From an uncultured Christensenellaceae bacterium (GTDB taxonomy: Bacteria > Bacillota > Clostridia > Christensenellales > Christensenellaceae), in contig CAKTFI010000021.1 of assembly GCA_934555865.1 (NCBI GenBank), forward strand, positions 1 through 18,850: DNA of 18,850 nucleotides, written 5' to 3'. Below the pieces are notes generated by a model. It was not told the DNA's origin and did no database searches. It saw only the letters and a list, made by a program, of their open reading frames with translations. Every line of letters begins with the position of its first letter. The first letter of the stretch is position 1. Both the position numbers and the translations under genes were made by a program. Shown here in pieces: positions 14,088 to 18,850 of this stretch.

Positions 14088-14116
14088 TTGCCCCGGTCAG
14101 GGAGATATGCTATAAT
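14088..14116 (+). promoter_or_regulatory. Promoter of the mntP riboswitch transcript
   Basis: TTGCCC (14088-14093), a 17-base spacer ending in TATGC, and TATAAT (14111-14116) make a strong extended -10 promoter. The start would be near 14123, giving a leader of about 177 bases. Confidence 0.85.
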
Positions 14117-14137
14117 GAGCATCCAATGCAAAGAAAA

Positions 14138-14230
14138 TGTTTGTATGAGGGAGTAGCCTGCGGACAGACCGTTGAAATGTCAACATGCTGATTTTCAATC
14201 TGGCATTTCACAAAGTGGCGAGACTCATGA
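14138..14230 (+). ncRNA. yybP-ykoY (manganese) riboswitch aptamer
   Basis: The leader carries the two conserved ends of the yybP-ykoY class: GGGAGTAGCC near 14149-14158 and GGCGAGAC at 14217-14224. TATGAG (14144-14149) pairs with CTCATG (14224-14229) to close the P1 helix. The class binds Mn2+ and controls Mn exporters and related genes; here an MntP-type exporter follows. The 3' strand of P1 is also the first part of a terminator hairpin, so metal binding would favour read-through, an on-switch for export. Confidence 0.85.
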
Positions 14231-14276
14231 GTAGAAAAATGTGTGTGATCCCATTTTTCCGCTCATGGGTTTTTTT
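14223..14276 (+). terminator. Riboswitch-controlled terminator before mntP
   Basis: ACTCATGAGTAGAAAAATG (14223-14241) pairs with the sequence at 14252-14270 for 19 positions with a single A-C mismatch, followed by TTTTTT. The first bases are shared with P1 of the aptamer, so the two structures exclude each other. Confidence 0.85.
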
Positions 14277-14299
14277 ATGGAATAAGGGAGGAAAATTCT

Positions 14300-14860
14300 A
14301 TGGGTATTTGGGCGCTGTTGTTGTTGGCCATTGGCCTTTCGATGGATGCCTTTGCCGTTTCGATCTGCAAGGGGCTGGCTATGAAGAAGATTACCTGGCA
14401 AAAATCTTGCGTGGTCGGATTGTGGTTTGGAGGATTTCAGGCGCTCATGCCCATGATCGGGTATTTCCTCGGCATCCAGTTCGAGGAATATATCACGGCG
14501 TATGACCACTGGATCGCGTTTGGGCTGCTGCTCCTGATCGGCGCGAACATGATCAAGGAATCCTTTTGCAAAGAGGAAGCGGACGAGAGCGATTCTCTCC
14601 GGTTCCAACACATGCTGCTGCTCGCGATCGCGACGAGCATCGACGCGCTGGCCGTCGGCGTGACCTTCGCCTTTTTGCAGGTCAACATCTGGCAGGCCGT
14701 GAGTTTTATCGGCGTCGTGACCTTTGCCTTCTCGGTGGTCGGGATGAAGCTCGGCAATGTCTTTGGCATGAAGTATAAGTCCAAGGCGGAATTTGCGGGC
14801 GGCCTAATCTTGATCCTATTGGGGATCAAGATCCTGCTGGAGCACCTCGGCATTCTATAA
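14300..14860 (+). CDS. mntP: MntP-family manganese efflux pump
   Basis: A 186-residue membrane protein of the usual MntP (YebN) length with six predicted helices and an internal repeat: [16 protein letters not shown] (about 11-26) and [15 protein letters not shown] (about 110-124) each carry the conserved aspartate in a helix. MntP exports Mn2+ and protects cells from manganese overload. GGGAGG upstream of ATG 14300 is the ribosome binding site. The manganese riboswitch and its terminator lie directly upstream, matching the control known for mntP in other bacteria, which strengthens the call. It forms a single-gene unit and shares a bidirectional terminator with the Crp/Fnr-type gene on the other strand. 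Confidence 0.95.
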   Translation: MGIWALLLLAIGLSMDAFAVSICKGLAMKKITWQKSCVVGLWFGGFQALMPMIGYFLGIQFEEYITAYDHWIAFGLLLLIGANMIKESFCKEEADESDSLRFQHMLLLAIATSIDALAVGVTFAFLQVNIWQAVSFIGVVTFAFSVVGMKLGNVFGMKYKSKAEFAGGLILILLGIKILLEHLGIL

Positions 14861-14877
14861 GGAAGTTTTCGGCATAC

Positions 14878-14907
14878 AAAAAACGGAGGGAGTCCCTCCG
14901 CTTTTTT
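14878..14907 (+). terminator. Bidirectional terminator between mntP and the Crp/Fnr-type gene
   Basis: CGGAGGG and CCCTCCG pair around AGT, with an A-run before and a T-run after, so it can work from both sides for the convergent genes. Confidence 0.85.
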
Positions 14908-14915
14908 GCGCGTGT

Positions 14916-15551
14916 CTATAGGAGCGTGATGGAGCGCCCCTTGGAAGAGAGCTTGCCGTCCTCGTTTAGGTGGCGGATCTCGCGCATCATGGCGCTGCGG
15001 TCGGCGCAGAGGTAATCGGCGAGCGCGCTCAATGTGAGCGAAAGCGTGTAGCTGCGCGAACGGTTTTGCAGCGCCTCGTATTCGAAATAGGTCATGAGCT
15101 TGTGCCGCAGCGTCCGCTGGCTTAGGACATGGATGTGCATGGCCAGCATCTGCGCCTTGCAGGCCGTCATGTGGAACAGGTTGTTGATGAGCTGACTGTG
15201 GTGCGCGCAGGCTTTGCTGCACGGCTTGACCAGGTGGTCATAGCTTAAAAACATGATCTCGCAGTCCGCGATGGCCTGCACGGTGAATTCCTGTTCCTCG
15301 AGAGGGAGGGAAAAGACCTCGCCGAACACATCGTTGGCGTACAGCTGCTCCAGAATGGTGTATTTTCCGTCGGCGTCGATATAGGTGAGGTGCGCCTTCC
15401 CGGAAAGCATGATGCCGATGCGGTCCAGATCCTCGGAAAAGGTCATGATATACGAACCGGCCTCGAATTTTTGTGTGATGGGCTGAAAACAGCGGAGCAT
15501 GCGTTCCCTTTCCGCCGGTGAAATGTCAGAAAAAATCGAACTCTTTTGCAT
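14916..15551 (-). CDS. Crp/Fnr-family transcriptional regulator
   Basis: A 211-residue regulator. The N-terminal half (about 10-120) is a cNMP-type sensory barrel (FEAGSYIMTFSEDLDRIGIMLSGKAHLTYI, then LYANDVFGEVFSL), without the phosphate-binding residues expected for cAMP and without the N-terminal cysteine cluster of Fnr. A dimerisation helix follows, then a C-terminal winged HTH (LTLSALADYLCADRSAMMREIRHL, then GKLSSKGRSITLL). Clustered cysteines near the middle (KPCSKACAHH) might sense heme, metal or redox state, but this is a guess. The start follows GAGGGGG. It is divergent from fprA, with palindromes in the shared promoter region, so it probably controls the oxygen-defence genes and itself. 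Confidence 0.9.
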   Translation of the reverse strand: MQKSSIFSDISPAERERMLRCFQPITQKFEAGSYIMTFSEDLDRIGIMLSGKAHLTYIDADGKYTILEQLYANDVFGEVFSLPLEEQEFTVQAIADCEIMFLSYDHLVKPCSKACAHHSQLINNLFHMTACKAQMLAMHIHVLSQRTLRHKLMTYFEYEALQNRSRSYTLSLTLSALADYLCADRSAMMREIRHLNEDGKLSSKGRSITLL

Positions 15552-15571
15552 AAGCGACCCCCTCTTCGAAA

Positions 15572-15590
15572 GTATACTTTTTAAGTATAC
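15572..15590. promoter_or_regulatory. Perfect palindrome over the Crp/Fnr-type gene promoter
   Basis: GTATACTT-TTT-AAGTATAC has eight-base perfect arms. It covers the -10 box of the minus-strand regulator promoter (plus 15584-15589), where binding would repress transcription. Confidence 0.55.
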
Positions 15591-15612
15591 CGAGAAAAAG
15601 TTGCATTTGCAA
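15584..15612 (-). promoter_or_regulatory. Promoter of the Crp/Fnr-type regulator gene
   Basis: On the minus strand, TTGCAA (plus 15607-15612) and TATACT (plus 15584-15589) are 17 bases apart. The -35 box lies within the GTTGCA-TT-TGCAAC palindrome. Confidence 0.6.
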
Positions 15613-15613
15613 C
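15600..15613. promoter_or_regulatory. Candidate Crp/Fnr-type operator before fprA
   Basis: GTTGCA-TT-TGCAAC is a perfect palindrome with six-base arms. Its centre lies about 40 bases before the predicted fprA start, the usual place for class II activation by Crp/Fnr proteins. Confidence 0.5.
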
Positions 15614-15634
15614 GGAAAACGTAAAAATTTTTGC

Positions 15635-15640
15635 TATACT
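15635..15640 (+). promoter_or_regulatory. -10 box of the fprA promoter
   Basis: TATACT, preceded by TTTTTGC, is a good -10 box, but no -35 box stands at 16-18 bases. That suggests an activator-dependent promoter; start near 15647. Confidence 0.5.
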
Positions 15641-15702
15641 AGAAGTAACGAAGCGTTCCGCCCACGCTGCGGCGGGAGGAATGCATCCAAAAGGAGAGAA
15701 CG

Positions 15703-16920
15703 ATGAATGACACGCGCAAAGTGACAGAGGACATTTTCTGGCTCGGCGGCAACGACCGGCGGCTGGCGTTGTTTGAAAATCTGTATCCGATCCCCCGGGG
15801 CGTTTCCTATAATGCCTATCTCGTGCGGGACGAGAAAAACACCCTGTTCGACACGGTGGATCATGCCGTGAGCGACCTCTTTTTGAAAAACCTCGCGCAA
15901 GCGCTGGCGGGAGAACCGCTGCACTTTGTGGTCGTACAGCATATGGAGCCGGACCACTGCGCGGCGCTCGGCGAGGTGCTGCGGCGCTACCCCGAGGCGG
16001 AGGTGCTGTGCAGCGCCAAGGCGGCTTTGATGATCGCGCAGTTTTTTGCGGAGGACTTCCGCGCGCGCATCCGGACCGTCAAGGAGGGCGAGACGCTGGA
16101 GACCGGACGGCGCCGCTTCCGCTTCCTCATGGCGCCGATGGTGCATTGGCCGGAGGTCATGGTGAGCCTGGAAGAGCGGGAAGGGATCCTCTTTTCGGCG
16201 GACGCCTTTGGCATGTTCGGTGCGATCGACGGGGCGCTTTTGCGGGACGCTTCGGCGCTTTCGCCCGAGGAATGGGGCGAGGCGCGCCGGTATTACACGA
16301 ACATTGTGGGCAAATACGGCCCGCAGGTGCAGGCGCTTTTGAAGAAGGCGGCCGGGGCGGAGATCCGCACGATCTGTCCGCTGCACGGGCCGGCCTGGCA
16401 GGCGGGGCTTTCCGCGCTGCTGGAAAAGTATGCGCGGTGGAGTAGCTATGCGCCGGAGGAAGCGGGCGTCCTCTTGCTATATGGATCGGTCTATGGGCAC
16501 ACCGCGGTGGCGATGGAGCTGCTTGCGGCGAAGCTGGCCCAGCAGGGCGTGCGCACGGCGGTCTATGACCTGTCGGGGGTGCACGGGTCCTATGCGTTGG
16601 CGGAGGCTTTTCGCTATAGCCACTTGGTGCTGGCCTCGCCGACCTATAACGCAGGGCTGTTCCCGCCGGTGGAGGCGCTGATCCGCGAATTGCAGGCGCA
16701 CAACCTGCAAAAACGCACGGTGGCGTTGGTGGAAAACGGGACCTGGGCGCCGATGGCGGCCAAGAAGATGGCGGAGATGCTCGGTGGGATGAAGGAGATG
16801 AACATCCTGCCCGCAGGGCTCTGCATCCGCTCCGCGCTGCGCGGCGAGCAGGCGGCGGAGGTGGACGCGCTGGCCGATGCCCTGGCGGCGTCGGTCGCGC
16901 AGGCGGCAGAAGAGCTGTAA
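15703..16920 (+). CDS. A-type flavoprotein (FprA-like flavodiiron protein)
   Basis: A 405-residue protein of typical flavodiiron length. Residues 1-245 form the metallo-beta-lactamase-like domain with diiron ligands in HMEPDH (H80, E82, D84, H85), H148 in VHWPE, D167 in SADAFG and H228 in PLHGPAW. Residues about 255-400 form the flavodoxin domain, with YGSVYGHTAVA as the FMN phosphate loop and SPTYNAGLFPPVE later on. The enzyme reduces O2 to water, or NO to N2O, protecting anaerobes. No rubredoxin domain is fused, so an outside electron donor is needed. The start at 15703 follows AAAGGAGAG. It is cotranscribed with the superoxide reductase gene 42 bases downstream and probably activated by the divergent Crp/Fnr-type regulator. 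Confidence 0.95.
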   Translation: MNDTRKVTEDIFWLGGNDRRLALFENLYPIPRGVSYNAYLVRDEKNTLFDTVDHAVSDLFLKNLAQALAGEPLHFVVVQHMEPDHCAALGEVLRRYPEAEVLCSAKAALMIAQFFAEDFRARIRTVKEGETLETGRRRFRFLMAPMVHWPEVMVSLEEREGILFSADAFGMFGAIDGALLRDASALSPEEWGEARRYYTNIVGKYGPQVQALLKKAAGAEIRTICPLHGPAWQAGLSALLEKYARWSSYAPEEAGVLLLYGSVYGHTAVAMELLAAKLAQQGVRTAVYDLSGVHGSYALAEAFRYSHLVLASPTYNAGLFPPVEALIRELQAHNLQKRTVALVENGTWAPMAAKKMAEMLGGMKEMNILPAGLCIRSALRGEQAAEVDALADALAASVAQAAEEL

Positions 16921-16962
16921 AATATCGATAGAGAAGACAACAATATAAAGGAGAGAGAAAAC

Positions 16963-17343
16963 ATGGCATTGAAATTTTATGTGTGTAACCATTGCGGAAA
17001 TCTGGCAGTGATGGCGAAGGACAGCGGTGTGCGGCCGAGCTGCTGCGGCGAGGCGATGCAGGAGCTTGTTGCGAACACGACGGATGCGGCGCAGGAAAAG
17101 CATGTGCCCGTGATCGCGAAAAACGGCGATGCGGTGGAGGTCTGCGTCGGCAGCGCGGCGCACCCCATGGCGGATGTGCACTGGATCGAATTCGTCGCGC
17201 TGGAGACCAGCCGGGGGATGCAGATGTGCGCGCTTCATCCGGGCGAGGAACCGCGGGCGGAATTCCGCCTTGCGCCGGGCGAAGAGTTGCTTGCGGCATA
17301 TGCTTACTGCAACCTGCACGGGCTTTGGAAGGCGGAAGCATAA
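16963..17343 (+). CDS. Desulfoferrodoxin-type superoxide reductase
   Basis: A 126-residue, two-iron-centre superoxide reductase. The N-terminal desulforedoxin part has its four cysteine ligands (C8, C11, C27, C28: VCNHCGN and SCCGE). The catalytic domain has H47 in EKHVPV, H67 in HPM, H73 in HWIE, C116 and H119 in CNLHGLW, the four-His one-Cys Fe(II) site that reduces superoxide to peroxide, plus E45-K46 near the site. The gene follows the flavodiiron gene by 42 bases behind AAGGAGAG and precedes a terminator. The pair would remove O2 and superoxide without producing new oxygen. Length and ligand set are complete. Confidence 0.96.
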   Translation: MALKFYVCNHCGNLAVMAKDSGVRPSCCGEAMQELVANTTDAAQEKHVPVIAKNGDAVEVCVGSAAHPMADVHWIEFVALETSRGMQMCALHPGEEPRAEFRLAPGEELLAAYAYCNLHGLWKAEA

Positions 17344-17358
17344 TAAAAAAACAGGAAG

Positions 17359-17389
17359 CGGCTGCGGAATTTTCCGCGGCCGTTTTTTT
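17359..17389 (+). terminator. Intrinsic terminator of the flavodiiron-superoxide reductase operon
   Basis: CGGCTGCGGAA and TTCCGCGGCCG form eleven pairs (one G-T) around TT, followed by seven T. Confidence 0.9.
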
Positions 17390-17436
17390 ACGCGCGTGGG
17401 GAAGGGAATATTTTTCGACGAAATTCACAAAATTTG

Positions 17437-17464
17437 TTGACGGCAAAAATGGCAATGCTATAAT
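17437..17464 (+). promoter_or_regulatory. Promoter of the secreted repeat protein gene
   Basis: TTGACG (17437-17442) and TATAAT (17459-17464), 16 bases apart with TG before the -10 box, make a strong promoter. The leader to the start codon is about 138 bases and partly GC-rich; I do not recognise a known riboswitch in it. Confidence 0.75.
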
Positions 17465-17609
17465 AAGTACGAGAATATCTGAACGAAGTGTAAATATTTG
17501 TTCAAAAATAAAAAGACGGCGTTTGGATATCTCGGGAGAGGAAGAGGCAGTTTGCCGGGGCGGCAGCTGGACGATTCCGAAAACTTAGAATCATGAAAGG
17601 GGTACACAC

Positions 17610-18850
17610 ATGAAAAAGAGAACAATGGCATTGCTTTTGGCTCTCTGCCTGTTGGTGAGCCTGGTACCGATGACCGCGTTTGCGGAAGCCGGCGATTGGG
17701 ATCCGACGATGAGCTCGGGCAACATCCGGGGTTCGATCAACGCCGGCATGTCGTCCACGGCAAGCACGAGCAAGTATTTGGGTGCGGGTGACATTCAGTT
17801 GAAGGTCATGCCGACCACGACGATCGGCAACGCGACCTATAACGCGATGGCGTATTGCGGCGTGACGGCGGTCTCGAGCAATCCGAGCGTGGCCAGCGTC
17901 AAGGAAAACGGCATTGGCATCGGCACCTGGCAGGGCGGCGACTTTAACGGTGCGGACGCTTTGCAGGTTTTGGTGACGCCGAACGGCGTCGGCACGACGG
18001 TCGTGACCATCACCTTCTACTATACCTTCAGCCAAAGCGCGAATCCGTTCACGAACCGGAACGCGAAGTGGTTCATAGGCTCTACGCGCTATACCGTGCA
18101 GGTGAAGGATCCCGACGCGAAGCCGGCCGGCCCGACGGAAGCGGACGCAAAGCGGTTCCGTAACTATGTCAACAGCACGAGCAGCAGCAAGGGCGCGGTC
18201 TATATCTGGTGCGAAGCGAACCTGAACGACCATGGCGCATGGTTTGACTACCTGACGCAAGTCCCGAACGGCTATTCCTTCGGCGAAGTCGTGAGAAACG
18301 ATGGCCGGAACAGCAATGCGCCGGCGAGCGACTATCCGTGGATGTGCATCATGACGGTCAATCACAACGCCTACCTCAACGCGTACAACGAAGAACTCGG
18401 CGGTGAAGTCGGGACGCACTATCTGAAATACCCGAAGACCACGACGACCGAGGTTGCGTGGTTCTATGGTGACAACGGTTGGGTATACCAGGCTTCGAAC
18501 GCGCCGGTATACATCGATGTTGTGCATGAAAAGGTGCGTGAGGAATTCACCGTGACCTATACGGACGGTGTGGACGGCGAGGAAGTGTTCGCGGACGAAG
18601 TCTATACAGTCAAGGAAGACGACGCAACCCCGGCATTCCAGGGCAAGCTGGAGCGCAAGGACTATGTCTTTGCAGGCTGGACGCCCGCAGTGACGGACAC
18701 CGTGACGGAAACCGTCGTCTACACGGCGACCTGGAAGGAAGACCGCAATAACAACGGCATCCCGGACGAAGACGAAGAGAAGTTCACCGTGACCTATACG
18801 GACGGCGTGGCGGACGAAGAAGTGTTCGCGGATGAGGTCTATTCCGACCT
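17610..18850 (+). CDS. Secreted repeat protein, possible surface adhesin; runs off the window
   Basis: An open frame of at least 413 codons from ATG 17610, with GAAAGGGG upstream, continuing past the right edge. Residues 1-25 are a signal peptide (MKKRTMALLLALCLLVSLVP, cleavage after MTAFA). Residues about 30-165 are a threonine- and valine-rich beta domain (VSSNPSVASV, VLVTPNGVGTTVVTITFYY) like bacterial Ig-like domains. From about 313 a unit begins with FTVTYTDGVDGEEVFADEVY and contains FAGWTP and VVYTATW, the pattern of InlB B-type (Listeria-Bacteroides, Flg_new) repeats. An acidic linker DRNNNGIPDEDEE, which looks calcium-binding, joins it to the next copy. Anchor and full repeat number are beyond the window. 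It is probably cell-surface or secreted; the ligand is unknown. Confidence 0.85.
   Translation, partial: MKKRTMALLLALCLLVSLVPMTAFAEAGDWDPTMSSGNIRGSINAGMSSTASTSKYLGAGDIQLKVMPTTTIGNATYNAMAYCGVTAVSSNPSVASVKENGIGIGTWQGGDFNGADALQVLVTPNGVGTTVVTITFYYTFSQSANPFTNRNAKWFIGSTRYTVQVKDPDAKPAGPTEADAKRFRNYVNSTSSSKGAVYIWCEANLNDHGAWFDYLTQVPNGYSFGEVVRNDGRNSNAPASDYPWMCIMTVNHNAYLNAYNEELGGEVGTHYLKYPKTTTTEVAWFYGDNGWVYQASNAPVYIDVVHEKVREEFTVTYTDGVDGEEVFADEVYTVKEDDATPAFQGKLERKDYVFAGWTPAVTDTVTETVVYTATWKEDRNNNGIPDEDEEKFTVTYTDGVADEEVFADEVYSD
18546..18850 (+). repeat. Tandem protein-coding repeat, 237-base period
   Basis: The segment starting TTCACCGTGACCTATACGGA at 18546 returns at 18783, an exact 237-base (79-codon) offset with only a few base changes. 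The second unit is cut by the window end. High DNA identity suggests recent duplication or gene conversion among units. Confidence 0.85.

Noticed and set aside
16157..17455. 432-residue open frame on the minus strand, rich in Pro, Arg and Ser
   Set aside because: Antisense to the flavodiiron and superoxide reductase genes, crosses their terminator and has shadow-type low-complexity composition.
17465..17609. Cyclic-di-GMP riboswitch before the secreted protein gene
   Set aside because: The conserved core sequences of the class I aptamer are absent and no class II match could be made by eye.

Overview
The window looks like a chromosomal segment of an anaerobic, GC-rich Firmicute, most likely a gut-type member of the class Clostridia. 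The clues are strong GGAGG-type ribosome binding sites, sigma-A promoters with TATAAT boxes, intrinsic terminators with long T-runs, a clostridial sigma/anti-sigma pair, a FeoA-FeoA-FeoB-FeoB-associated protein operon, and an oxygen-defence pair (FprA flavoprotein and superoxide reductase) typical of strict anaerobes. This placement is an inference from gene content. No rRNA, tRNA or CRISPR array is visible.

Layout, left to right. Positions 1-1460 hold the 3' end of an unidentified gene, an ImmA/IrrE-like metallopeptidase and an unknown protein, closed by a terminator. Positions 1600-2829 hold an ECF-type sigma factor translationally coupled to a membrane-anchored putative anti-sigma protein, followed by a bidirectional terminator. 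Positions 2930-3540 are AT-rich and contain a chimeric, probably broken XRE-type regulator on the minus strand with its own promoter. Positions 3609-5766 hold a small unknown protein, an MGMT-fold DNA repair protein and a split ThrE-type exporter (two subunits). Positions 5802-7119 hold a lipoprotein with FKBP and trigger-factor-like regions, then a strong bidirectional hairpin terminator.

Positions 7172-11453 form an iron module. A DtxR-family regulator is divergent from feoA-feoA-feoB and the gene for the Cys-rich FeoB-associated protein. Three copies of the inverted repeat TTAGC-N4-GCTAA lie at the feo promoter and just before feoB, and are the likely operators. Downstream, at 11252-11400, is a decayed fragment of a second, different feoB.

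Positions 11560-14044 hold an aldo/keto reductase and a BrnQ-type branched-chain amino acid transporter. Positions 14088-14907 hold a manganese exporter gene (mntP) behind a yybP-ykoY (manganese) riboswitch whose 3' side can refold into a terminator. Positions 14916-17389 hold a Crp/Fnr-family regulator divergent from fprA and a superoxide reductase gene, with two palindromes between them. The window ends inside a secreted repeat protein gene (17610 onward).

The theme of the right two thirds is metal and oxygen homeostasis: ferrous iron uptake under a DtxR-type repressor, manganese export under an RNA sensor, and O2/superoxide removal under a Crp/Fnr-type regulator. The genes sit side by side but in separate transcription units. 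I see no clearly new multi-gene system; the most useful leads are the feo operator set, the riboswitch-terminator, the Crp-fprA control region, the feoB remnant and the chimeric HTH gene.
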